Assembly (NCBI GenBank): GCA_942493315.1
Contig: OW818690.1
Span: 1,426,001 to 1,490,000, forward strand
DNA from: UBA5429 sp942493315
GTDB lineage: Bacteria > Bacteroidota > Bacteroidia > Bacteroidales > WCHB1-69
Length of the DNA: 64,000 nt
Direction of reading: 5' to 3'
Below the pieces are notes generated by a model. It did not search any database, had not been told where the DNA came from, and was given only the letters and a program-made list of their open reading frames with translations. Position numbers and translations under genes: made by a program. Positions 26,821-34,927 of this stretch are shown here, piece after piece (the first letter of the stretch is position 1; every line of letters starts with the position of its first letter).

Positions 26821-26932
26821 TATTCTTTAAAAAGGGAATAAATAATAATATTCCTTAAAATGGGAATAAATTAAAATATTCCTTAAATAGGGAATGATTT
26901 AAAACATTCCTTATATAGGGAATAATTTTAAA
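26821..26932. promoter_or_regulatory. Four 28-bp operator-like repeats upstream of SatD
   Basis: Units start at 26821, 26849, 26877 and 26905, exactly 28 bp apart. Each carries an 18-bp inverted repeat of the form ATTCCTTAAATAGGGAAT (ATTCC / GGAAT arms) followed by an A/T spacer. The first and last units have one changed base near an arm. The regular spacing and dyad symmetry point to a dimeric regulator binding in several sites. The nearest candidate is the helix-turn-helix of SatD itself. Confidence 0.8.
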
Positions 26933-27072
26933 AATATTTTTTCACATATAAGAATTCATTTAAGCAAAATTATTCAATTTAACTCTGTTAAAACTTTCTT
27001 GTTTTTTATGATTTAATAACTGAAAGCTGAGAACTGACTACTATAAACCCTTTGGCCATTCGCCCTTCGCCT

Positions 27073-27263
27073 TGAGCCTGATTCGCATTAGGGATGTGGA
27101 GGGCGCGAAGCGGTGCGAACCGGAACGAGCGCCGCGATGATTGTGCTTTTATGGAGTGGATTCTCTTAAGCGAAGTGCGGTGAAGCACGGGAGCGAAGCG
27201 GACCCCGGAACAAGCCCGACGGCGTGCGCTGGCTCGTGGGCCGGGAAAGCCGGAATGCCCAAA
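27073..27263. repeat. GC-rich dispersed repeat copy (minus orientation)
   Basis: A GC-rich block in AT-rich DNA. Its minus-strand 5' end reads TTTGGGCATTCCGGC, shared with copies at 34684, 50589 and 54131. It contains several short inverted repeats. No convincing gene; the 60-residue open frame here is of repeat composition. The preceding 27010-27070 has short 7-bp-period tracts (AACTGAA AGCTGAG; CGCCCTT). Confidence 0.65.
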
Positions 27264-27274
27264 TAAAAAAAATA

Positions 27275-28453
27275 TTATTTTAAAAAATCAAAAACAATCG
27301 CTACCCACATTTTCGATGCGGTGAGTAAAGCTCGTTCATCAATGTCAAACCGGGCAGAATGAAGCGGATAGTGAATCCCTTTTTCAGGATTGGAAACCCC
27401 AACCCGGAAAAATACCCCCGGAACCTTTTGTAAAAAATAACTGAAATCTTCAGCAGTGGTTCTTAAATCTAAGGAGAGTACATGCTCCTCTCCCAAAACC
27501 TGTTGGGCTATTTGTATCGTTTTTTGGGTTACTTGCGGATCATTTACCACCATCGGATAACCATGGCGGATGTCAGGAATGCAGGTTGCTCCGTATTGCT
27601 GACATACTTTGAAGGCAATCTCTTCCACTTTTGCTAAAATCTGAGCTCTTTTTTCTTCGTCAAAAACCCTTAAAGTTCCTGATAATGAGACTGATTCCGG
27701 AATCACATTATTGGCTCCGTCGCCTATGAAACGACCAAAATTTAAAACATAGGGAGTGTCTGATGGTTTGATTTGTGAAATCTCCTCTTCCCACTGGATC
27801 AAAAGTCGGGCCGCAATCGGAATGGGATTGATCACCTCATTCAATAAAGCTGCATGTCCCCCTTTCCCAACTATGGTGAAATGAATCTCATCAGTGGAAG
27901 CCATATATTTTCCGGCTTTGAATCCCACTTTTTCGGGACCAAAACCGGTGTCTCCATGAAGTCCGAATATATAGTCAACTTTCGGGTTTTCTAAAACTCC
28001 TTCCTCAATCATAAACCGTGCACCCCCTTCGTATCGCTCTTCTGATGGTTGGAAAATCGCTTTGATAGTTCCTCCAAACTGAGATTTGTGTTCCTGAAGA
28101 ACCATAAGAGCGCCTAAAAGCGATGCGGTATGAAAATCGTGGCCACAAGCGTGCATCACTCCATCGTTTTGGGAACAATAGGAAACATCATTCAGTTCTT
28201 TTACCGGTAATGCATCCATATCCGCTCTAAGAGCAATACAAGTATTACTGTTCAAATCACCTTTGATAGTGGCTACTATTCCTTGTCCTGCTATGTGAGA
28301 GGTGTATGGGATTCCAATCTGATCTAAAATAGAGCAAATATACTGAGCTGTTTGGATCTCTTCCCCTGATAATTCGGGATTTTGATGAAGATGGCGGCGA
28401 ATCGCCACCATCTGATCAAAATATTTTAAAATGAACTGATCCAACGGAATCAT
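27275..28453 (-). CDS. M20 family amidohydrolase (N-acyl amino acid / hippurate hydrolase type)
   Basis: A 392-residue cytoplasmic metal-dependent amidohydrolase of the M20D group (hippurate hydrolase, N-acyl-L-amino acid or IAA-amino acid hydrolases). Marks: RRHLHQNPELSGEE at 19-32, GVMHACGHDFHTASLLGA with metal ligands, FQPSEERYEGGARFMIEEGV with the catalytic Glu, and GLHGDTGFGPEKVGF. The start is 3 bases after the S46 peptidase stop, so both are in one leftward operon. The exact acyl substrate cannot be read from sequence. Confidence 0.9.
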   Translation of the reverse strand: MIPLDQFILKYFDQMVAIRRHLHQNPELSGEEIQTAQYICSILDQIGIPYTSHIAGQGIVATIKGDLNSNTCIALRADMDALPVKELNDVSYCSQNDGVMHACGHDFHTASLLGALMVLQEHKSQFGGTIKAIFQPSEERYEGGARFMIEEGVLENPKVDYIFGLHGDTGFGPEKVGFKAGKYMASTDEIHFTIVGKGGHAALLNEVINPIPIAARLLIQWEEEISQIKPSDTPYVLNFGRFIGDGANNVIPESVSLSGTLRVFDEEKRAQILAKVEEIAFKVCQQYGATCIPDIRHGYPMVVNDPQVTQKTIQIAQQVLGEEHVLSLDLRTTAEDFSYFLQKVPGVFFRVGVSNPEKGIHYPLHSARFDIDERALLTASKMWVAIVFDFLK

Positions 28454-28456
28454 AAA

Positions 28457-30619
28457 TTAGTCTTTAATGATGGTCATCTCATCAACCAGATGTTTGGCTC
28501 CACCAAATTTATCAATGATAAACAAAACATAGCGGATATCAACTACAATAGTTCTTTGTAATTGTGTTTCAAAAAAGATATCACCACTCATGGCTTCCCA
28601 GTTGCCATCAAATGCACAGCCAATCAATTGCCCTTTTCCATTAATTACAGGACTTCCGGAGTTTCCACCCGTAATATCATTGTTGGTAAGGAAACAGGTT
28701 CTTATTTGACCTGATAAGTCTGCATAAGGACCAAAATCTTTGGCATTATATAGATCAATCATTTTTTGTGGAACATTAAACTCCCAGGAACCGGGTCTAT
28801 GTTTTGCAATCACACCGTCTAAAGTTGTATAATAACGAGCTGTCATGGCATCTTTCATCTCATAACCTCCCACTTTACCATAAGTTAAACGGATCATACT
28901 GTTCGCATTAGGGTAGAAGTTTTTGTCAGGTTGCATCTCCATCATCCCTTTCATAAAAATTCGATTTGCTTTTACTAAAGCCACATTTTGTGCGTTAGAT
29001 GGTTCAATTTTTGCAATATAAAAATCGTAAAGTTGATCAAACCATTGGAAAATCATATCTTTTTCCAAAGCTTTCAATGTTGGGTTTTTTACAAATTCCA
29101 AAAGAGCATCCTGATCATCCAAAATAGATTTTTTGTATAGATCTTCGACCATTTTAGTGAAATTCATTTTGTATTTAGAAACTGCTTTGTTGAAAAACTC
29201 AGGTCTTTGTTCCGGAGTTGTTTCATTATAGTAATATTCAAATAGAGCAGCAGCAACTTTTTTGTCCACTTCTACATTAAAATCTTTGAAAAAATCGTTT
29301 ATTTCACCGGGCATCATGCCTAGAATAGATTCAAATCTTTTGTATTCCTTGCTTGTTTTATCTATGTTTTTATCTTTCAAAACAGGATAAAGAGCGCTGC
29401 AGTACCTCCACATCATGAACAACTCACTTCCTGAAAAAATAGCTTCTCTATAAACCACTTTCATTTTTTCATATTTGGTAAGTTCTGTGTAGATCTTACT
29501 TAAATCATCAATAACAGTACCATATTCTGCTCCTTTGTTGTTGGCTTTAACCCATTCTTTGAATCTGTTTTCAATGGCCACCTTTTTTTCAATGACGTGA
29601 TTGTTAATGATTTGTTCATTTTGTCCAATGCTATATTTCCAATAATTTGAAATGGAAGCAGCTTTGGCAGCGTATTGAATATCTATTTTGGTATTGGCTT
29701 GTCGATACGCATTGATGATATCCAATTTTTTACCTCTGGCTTTGATAATTACAGGATTAGATTCTTCAGTGGTCATTTTAACACTGAAAGAACTGGAGTA
29801 TCTGTCTGTTCTTCCGGGATATCCCATGATCATTGCGTAATCTTTTTCCTGAACACCATTTAAAGAGATCGGGAAAAAGAATTTGGGACTCAATGGAATA
29901 TTGTCAGGAGAATAGGAGGCAGGATTTCCATTTTTATCCGTATATACGCGAAACATAGAGAAGTCTGCTGTATGTCTTGGCCATACCCAGTTATCAGTAT
30001 CTCCACCAAATTTTCCTAGATCATTAGGAGGAGTGCCTACCAATCTCACATCTTTAAATTCTTGATATACAAACATGTAGTAGGCATTTCCATTGAACAT
30101 GTTGGCAATACGAATCTCGTATTTTCCTTTTTCAGAATTATCGGAAATCAATTGTTTGGATCTTTTATCGATAGAATCATTGCGATCTGATTCTTTCATA
30201 GAGTTTGTCAATCCCTCTAAAACATACTCACTAACATCTTCCATTCGGATGAAAAACTTAACGGTTAGTCCTTCGCAGGGGAGCTCATCTTTGCGTGATT
30301 TCGCCCAGAAACCGTTTCTTAAAATGTTGTTCTCTTCGGATGATAAAGCTTGAATATTTCCATATCCACAGTGGTGATTGGTTAATAATAAACCGTCTTT
30401 TGAGATGATCTCGCCGGTACATCCTCTTCCAAAGATAACCACACCATCTTTAATACTGCTGTGGTTAACATTATAAATATCCTCATAAGATAATTTAAGC
30501 CCCATGGCTTGCATTTGGTCTATGTTTTTGTGTAATAACAAAAGTAACCACATCCCTTCATCTGCTTTTGCAATAAAAACAGAGATTAATAAAGCTAAAA
30601 AAAGTACAATTTTTTTCAT
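28457..30619 (-). CDS. S46 family dipeptidyl-peptidase, DPP7-like
   Basis: A 720-residue periplasmic serine exopeptidase that releases dipeptides from the N-terminus of oligopeptides, central to peptide use in asaccharolytic Bacteroidota. It has a signal peptide (KKIVLFLALLISVFIAKA), the catalytic His region LLTNHHCGYG, the Asp region GGDTDNWVWPRHTADF, and the Ser region TGGNSGSPVINGKG near residue 655. In FDGNWEAMSGD a Gly occupies the position that is Arg in DPP11 (FDRNWE), which points to DPP7-type preference for hydrophobic residues rather than Asp/Glu; this rests on recalled family knowledge. It has a -7 element 46 bases upstream and is coupled to the M20 gene. Confidence 0.92.
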   Translation of the reverse strand: MKKIVLFLALLISVFIAKADEGMWLLLLLHKNIDQMQAMGLKLSYEDIYNVNHSSIKDGVVIFGRGCTGEIISKDGLLLTNHHCGYGNIQALSSEENNILRNGFWAKSRKDELPCEGLTVKFFIRMEDVSEYVLEGLTNSMKESDRNDSIDKRSKQLISDNSEKGKYEIRIANMFNGNAYYMFVYQEFKDVRLVGTPPNDLGKFGGDTDNWVWPRHTADFSMFRVYTDKNGNPASYSPDNIPLSPKFFFPISLNGVQEKDYAMIMGYPGRTDRYSSSFSVKMTTEESNPVIIKARGKKLDIINAYRQANTKIDIQYAAKAASISNYWKYSIGQNEQIINNHVIEKKVAIENRFKEWVKANNKGAEYGTVIDDLSKIYTELTKYEKMKVVYREAIFSGSELFMMWRYCSALYPVLKDKNIDKTSKEYKRFESILGMMPGEINDFFKDFNVEVDKKVAAALFEYYYNETTPEQRPEFFNKAVSKYKMNFTKMVEDLYKKSILDDQDALLEFVKNPTLKALEKDMIFQWFDQLYDFYIAKIEPSNAQNVALVKANRIFMKGMMEMQPDKNFYPNANSMIRLTYGKVGGYEMKDAMTARYYTTLDGVIAKHRPGSWEFNVPQKMIDLYNAKDFGPYADLSGQIRTCFLTNNDITGGNSGSPVINGKGQLIGCAFDGNWEAMSGDIFFETQLQRTIVVDIRYVLFIIDKFGGAKHLVDEMTIIKD

Positions 30620-30665
30620 AAAAATATTTTTTTTGACACAATTTGTTTAAATTCAATTTAACCGA

Positions 30666-30673
30666 CAAATATA
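30666..30673 (-). promoter_or_regulatory. -7 element TATATTTG before the S46 peptidase gene
   Basis: TAnnTTTG match on the minus strand 46 bases before the start codon. Confidence 0.6.
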
Positions 30674-30887
30674 CAACTTTTTTTAATAAAAATTAATGTT
30701 AAAATGAGTTATACTTTTTTTTATTTTTAATAAAATAGGTTTATTTTTTTATGCAAAATCAAATTATTTTACTTTATTTTCGCAGATTGAATAATTTGAT
30801 TACAACAAGAATAGTATTCCAATTTATATTCAATTTTTTTAAATTACAATAAGTTAATAAAATTAATTAAATTATAAACCATAGAAA

Positions 30888-31838
30888 ATGAATAGACTAA
30901 TTATTGTTATTTTTTCACAATTATTTTTATTAATTATAGGTCATGCTCAGAATGACACAATTTATTTTATGAAATCAGGTACTGTTTTTGCAAAATATAA
31001 TATTACAGATATTGATAGTATTGTATTTTGTAAACCAGTTTATAATCCATTAAGTTTGGAATTGGCAAGTATTCCGGAAGGGAGTTTTATGATGGGGACT
31101 CCAATTGATAATCAATATTACAGTAGTTATGAACATCCATTTCAAGTTACACTTTCTTCATTTATGATGACCAAGTATGAGATAACTAATCAACAATTTG
31201 CTGAATTTTTAAATGTTAAAGACATTCCAGCAAATGGAATTTATTCCGGTGGAGCATATCCCACATTTCCATTAATTTTTTTCAATTATACAAATGAAGA
31301 TTGGTCTTTAATTTATGCAAATGGACAATGGCAATCTCCTACCGGGTACGAAAATTATCCTATTACTAGTATTTCATGGTACGGTGCAGTTGAGTTTTGC
31401 ACTTATGCTGGTGGTCGTTTACCTACTGAAGCTGAATGGGAGTATGCTTGCCGAGCAGGAACTACAACTATGTTTAATACAGGTGATTGTTTGGACTATA
31501 CTAAAGCAAATTATAATTGGGTTATTCCTTTTACCAATTGTATAAATACTAATCCAAACTATCCAACATCTCCACAACAGGTAGGTTCTTATCCTCCAAA
31601 TGGTTATGGATTATATGATATGCATGGAAATGTTTGGGAATTGTGTAACGATTGGTTTGATTATTATCCAACATCTCCTCAAAACAACCCAAGTGGAGCA
31701 TTAACAGGACAATATAAAACTGAAAGAGGAGGAAGTTGGACATATGGAGCCAGCTCATGCAGAAGTTCTAAACGATTTGCAATTAGTCCTGGTCAAGGAT
31801 CAACTCATACCGGATTTAGAGTTGTTTTTTCTATTTAA
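30888..31838 (+). CDS. Secreted SUMF1/formylglycine-generating-enzyme-like protein
   Basis: A 316-residue protein with a signal peptide (LIIVIFSQLFLLIIGHA) and a SUMF1 (FGE-sulfatase) domain: ASIPEGSFMMGTP at about 64-76, TKYEITNQQFAEFLN, YPITSISWYGAVEFCTYAGG, RLPTEAEWEYACRAGT, GLYDMHGNVWELCNDWF, and the terminal SSCRSSKRFAISPGQG then TGFRVVF. True formylglycine-generating enzymes carry a second Cys in the terminal segment (GFRC); here it is Val, so oxidase activity is doubtful and a binding or structural role is more likely. The short N-terminal region before the domain is of a type common in Bacteroidota. It stands alone, with a weak -7-like TATTTTCG at 30775. Confidence 0.88.
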   Translation: MNRLIIVIFSQLFLLIIGHAQNDTIYFMKSGTVFAKYNITDIDSIVFCKPVYNPLSLELASIPEGSFMMGTPIDNQYYSSYEHPFQVTLSSFMMTKYEITNQQFAEFLNVKDIPANGIYSGGAYPTFPLIFFNYTNEDWSLIYANGQWQSPTGYENYPITSISWYGAVEFCTYAGGRLPTEAEWEYACRAGTTTMFNTGDCLDYTKANYNWVIPFTNCINTNPNYPTSPQQVGSYPPNGYGLYDMHGNVWELCNDWFDYYPTSPQNNPSGALTGQYKTERGGSWTYGASSCRSSKRFAISPGQGSTHTGFRVVFSI

Positions 31839-31869
31839 AATTGTGAAGACAATAAAACACGGAATCTTT

Positions 31870-31930
31870 CGCCCTTCACCATTAGCCCTTAGCCCTTCAC
31901 CCTTAGCCCTTAGCCCTTAGCCCTTAGCCT
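31870..31930. repeat. 7-bp tandem repeat array (CCCTTAG/CCCTTCA)
   Basis: About eight heptamers between the converging SUMF1-like and DUF1295-like genes. Confidence 0.85.
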
Positions 31931-31931
31931 T

Positions 31932-32723
31932 CTAATACACAAAAGGAATCACCCTTTTTATCTTTTTCCCTTGGAATTCTTCAGGAAATTGTTCTTTATA
32001 TTTTTTGTATATGGAGTTCGCTCTGGGTACTAAATTGGCAAATGTCCAGATAAAAAACACCAATCCGGATACTGACCATGTTAATATCGCAAAACCTAAC
32101 CATTCCAGTAACTCTCCCAAATAATTGGCACTGGTGACATATCTGAATAATCCTCCTTTTGGGAAATAGTGTTTTGTGTCAGTTGGATCTTTCCTCAGAT
32201 GTCTGATAATGAAGTCAGATTGTAAGTTTATGATAAATCCAATTACAAATAAACAGGCACCAATAATAAATGGAGCAGATCGGAACCAGTCAGTTCCATG
32301 CCTTACAAAAAGCGCCGGATATTCAGGGTTGTATGCAATATTAAAAATCCAGTATCCCTGCATCCAGGCATTTAAAATATTGAAAGATACCCCCATAAAC
32401 ATAATTCCAATCGGCATTTTACTCTTTCCTTTGATTAAAAATGGGTAAATCAATGCTCTTTGGATATAGTGAATTTGAAAAATTAACAAAAAAACCATGG
32501 GTACAATATCCCATCTGTGTTCTGAGGTTAACCACATCACACACATGAGGATAAATATGGTAAATTCCATAAAAAACCAGGCCCATTTATTGCTGATCGT
32601 TTTTCCCCATTTTTTAGAGATTAACATCCCATAACCCGCTTCTACAAAGTATAAAGTAATAAAAGTGATGACGGCTATTCCCGTCATCACCCATAAATAT
32701 ATATAAAAAGCACTGTCTAACAT
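31932..32723 (-). CDS. DUF1295 / steroid 5-alpha-reductase-fold membrane protein
   Basis: A 263-residue integral membrane protein with about six hydrophobic segments. The C-terminal half carries the 3-oxo-5-alpha-steroid 4-dehydrogenase family pattern: LQSDFIIRHLRKDP, then FPKGGLFRYVTSANYLGELLEW (NADPH-binding side with conserved Asn-Tyr-Gly-Glu), and a terminal ANLVPRANSIYKKYKEQF. These enzymes reduce enone double bonds in steroids or other lipids; the substrate here is unknown. It follows sppA after 2 bases, in the same operon. Confidence 0.85.
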   Translation of the reverse strand: MLDSAFYIYLWVMTGIAVITFITLYFVEAGYGMLISKKWGKTISNKWAWFFMEFTIFILMCVMWLTSEHRWDIVPMVFLLIFQIHYIQRALIYPFLIKGKSKMPIGIMFMGVSFNILNAWMQGYWIFNIAYNPEYPALFVRHGTDWFRSAPFIIGACLFVIGFIINLQSDFIIRHLRKDPTDTKHYFPKGGLFRYVTSANYLGELLEWLGFAILTWSVSGLVFFIWTFANLVPRANSIYKKYKEQFPEEFQGKKIKRVIPFVY

Positions 32724-32725
32724 GA

Positions 32726-34531
32726 CTAATAAACGTCAATGGTCATCGGAAGTCTGGCTTGAACACCTTTGCTGTCCATAACGCTTCTGATTCCATCAAA
32801 TGCAAAGTAAAATTCTCCAAATCTTTCTTGAAGGGCCATCTCCATTTTAGAGTTACTTTTTGTATTGAAAATCTTTTCTAACCAATTCACTTGGGCAGGA
32901 TAAATCACAATACCATAATCAGTTAATTTAGCTAATTCGGCTGCAGTGGCTATGGCAACATTCAAATCACCAAGTTTATCAACCAATCCTAATTCAACAG
33001 CTCTGCTACCGGACCACACTCTACCTTGTCCGATTTTATCAACAGCTTCAGTAGTAAGACCTCTGCCAATGGCAACTCTTTGAAGGAATACGGAGTAAAT
33101 CTCTTCCACAGTGAATTTTAGTTTTGATAATTCAAACTCATCCATTAATCGTCCGGTATCATAATCGGAATGGGCATTGGTTTGAACTACATCAAATGTG
33201 ATTCCTAATTTGTTTTTTAACATTTTTTGAGCACTTGGTATCAAGCCAAATACGCCAATTGATCCTGTTAATGTGGTGGGTTGAGCAACAATGGCATCAG
33301 AATTACAAGAGATATAATAACCTCCTGATGCAGCGTAATCTCCCATGGATGTTACAACAATTTTACCTGCTTTTTTCGCTAATTCAATCTCATTCCAAAT
33401 TGCTTCAGAAGCCAAAGCACTTCCACCGGGTGAATTTACTCTGATCACAATCGCTTTCACTTTAGCATCAGTGTAAGCTTTTCTAAGTTCTTTGCAGAAT
33501 GTAACGGATCCAATAGTTGTTTCATCTCCTTCTCCATCCACAATATCTCCAACCGCATAAACGATGGCGATATTGTTTTCCTTTGAAATCTGAGTTATCC
33601 CTTTTCTGTAATCGTTTACAGAAACATAATTGATTTTTTTATCGGTACTAAGATTTAATAAACTTCTCAATCCATTTTCATAAGTGGAATAATATCCTAT
33701 TTGATCCACCATTTTAAGTTGTAGTGTGGTTTCGGCATTTACAGATAATAGATTATTGGCAATAATATTCAAAGAATCAATACCAATTTTTCTGCTTTTG
33801 GATATTTGGGCTAACATAACATCCCAGATATCTGTAGCCAAAACACTCATTTGTTCCCGATTTGCATCACTCATTTTGTCTAAAACAAATGGTTCAACGG
33901 CACTCTTAAAATCTCCATGTCTAACCACTTGAACATCAATTTCTAGTTTATCTAATAAACCTTTGAAAAACATGGTCTTAAAGGCAATCCCTTTGAAATT
34001 AACAGCTCCCATTTTATTCAAAAATATTTTATCGGCAACTGTAGAAATATAATACCCTTTTTGAGAATAATAATCCCCATAAGCGTAAATAAACTTACCG
34101 GTTGTTTTGAATTTTTCCAATGCTACATAGATCTCTTGTAAAGTAGCTAAACCTGCAGTTACATTTGATAATTCAAGACTAATCCCTTTAATTTTGGGAT
34201 CAGTTGCAGCATGATTGATACTTTTGATAATATCATCAAGGCCAACAGGAGAAGAGGAAATCCCCTCAAATGCGGTGTTTTCAAATGGGTTATCTTCACC
34301 TCTCTCTTCAATTGGGGTTGAGAAAGAGAGTTTTAATATTGAATTTTCAGATACCGTCGGTACCGGATTGCTTGAAATACTTGCAATAATCCCGAAAAAG
34401 AAGATCATCGATAATATGGATAAAACGATGGAAGATAAAATGAATCCAACCATGGATCCAAATACAATTCTCCAAAATTTTCTACTTCCTGATTCCCGTT
34501 TTGGACCATTAAGTCCATTCATTTGATTCAT
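32726..34531 (-). CDS. sppA: Signal peptide peptidase SppA, 67-kDa type
   Basis: An inner-membrane serine protease (S49) that digests cleaved signal peptides. The 601-residue double-domain form has one N-terminal membrane segment (about 25-50), a first clp-like domain with the Lys-bearing region (KIFLNKMGAVNFKGIAFKT) and a second with the Ser in SMGDYAASGGYYISCNSDA followed by TLTGSIGVFG. The Lys-Ser dyad across domains is characteristic of long SppA. ATG 34531 is used; an in-frame ATG three codons later is an alternative. TACATTTG on the minus strand at 34584-34591 is its -7 element. Confidence 0.93.
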   Translation of the reverse strand: MNQMNGLNGPKRESGSRKFWRIVFGSMVGFILSSIVLSILSMIFFFGIIASISSNPVPTVSENSILKLSFSTPIEERGEDNPFENTAFEGISSSPVGLDDIIKSINHAATDPKIKGISLELSNVTAGLATLQEIYVALEKFKTTGKFIYAYGDYYSQKGYYISTVADKIFLNKMGAVNFKGIAFKTMFFKGLLDKLEIDVQVVRHGDFKSAVEPFVLDKMSDANREQMSVLATDIWDVMLAQISKSRKIGIDSLNIIANNLLSVNAETTLQLKMVDQIGYYSTYENGLRSLLNLSTDKKINYVSVNDYRKGITQISKENNIAIVYAVGDIVDGEGDETTIGSVTFCKELRKAYTDAKVKAIVIRVNSPGGSALASEAIWNEIELAKKAGKIVVTSMGDYAASGGYYISCNSDAIVAQPTTLTGSIGVFGLIPSAQKMLKNKLGITFDVVQTNAHSDYDTGRLMDEFELSKLKFTVEEIYSVFLQRVAIGRGLTTEAVDKIGQGRVWSGSRAVELGLVDKLGDLNVAIATAAELAKLTDYGIVIYPAQVNWLEKIFNTKSNSKMEMALQERFGEFYFAFDGIRSVMDSKGVQARLPMTIDVY

Positions 34532-34583
34532 AATATTTTAGTTTTTGTTGTTGGTTGTTTTAATCATTAAAGAAACAAAAGCG

Positions 34584-34591
34584 CAAATGTA
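34584..34591 (-). promoter_or_regulatory. -7 element TACATTTG before sppA
   Basis: TAnnTTTG match on the minus strand 52 bases before the sppA start. Confidence 0.55.
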
Positions 34592-34683
34592 CACCATTTT
34601 TTGAAATATCGCATACGTTTCTAATTTCTAATTCGATTTTATGTAGTTAGTATTAATTTTTTTGAAATATTACAGATTATTTT

Positions 34684-34872
34684 TTGGGCGTGCCGGCATC
34701 TCGACCCACAACCCCACGCCATGCCGTCGGCCTCTGCCTGCAAGTCCGCAAGCCTAAACTGTGTGACTGCATGGTCGTTAAAGGAGCTCACAAGCTCGCT
34801 CTTTAACTCCCTGCATCACATCAGCTTAGGCTTTTTCGGGCTTTCCGGCGCCGTCCTCACGCTCCCCATTTT
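34684..34872. repeat. GC-rich dispersed repeat copy with an 84-nt hairpin
   Basis: Starts TTTTTTGGGCGTGCCGGC and ends near GTCCTCACGC, so GCGTG and CACGC mark its two ends. Inside, AAGCCTAA (34750-34757) pairs with TTAGGCTT (34826-34833), and nested arms (TGTGA/TCACA, TGCA/TGCA, TTAAAG/CTTTAA, GAGC/GCTC) make a long imperfect hairpin. Its reading frame is open by chance and joins the C69 gene downstream, which misleads start prediction. Confidence 0.8.
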
Positions 34873-34902
34873 AAAATCTGCCCTCTATTGCCTCTTTTTT
34901 AT

Positions 34903-34910
34903 TACTTTTG
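34903..34910 (+). promoter_or_regulatory. -7 element TACTTTTG before the C69 peptidase gene
   Basis: TAnnTTTG match 17 bases before ATG 34928; it supports that start over the in-frame codons inside the GC-rich repeat. Confidence 0.65.
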
Positions 34911-34927
34911 CCAAAATTTTAAATACG

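Noticed and set aside
26821..26932. CRISPR array
   Set aside because: The 28-bp periodicity is of direct repeats with no variable spacers, only four units, and no cas genes.
34721..34927. N-terminal extension of the C69 dipeptidase
   Set aside because: It translates the GC-rich dispersed repeat; the ATG at 34928 follows a -7 element and gives a proper signal peptide.
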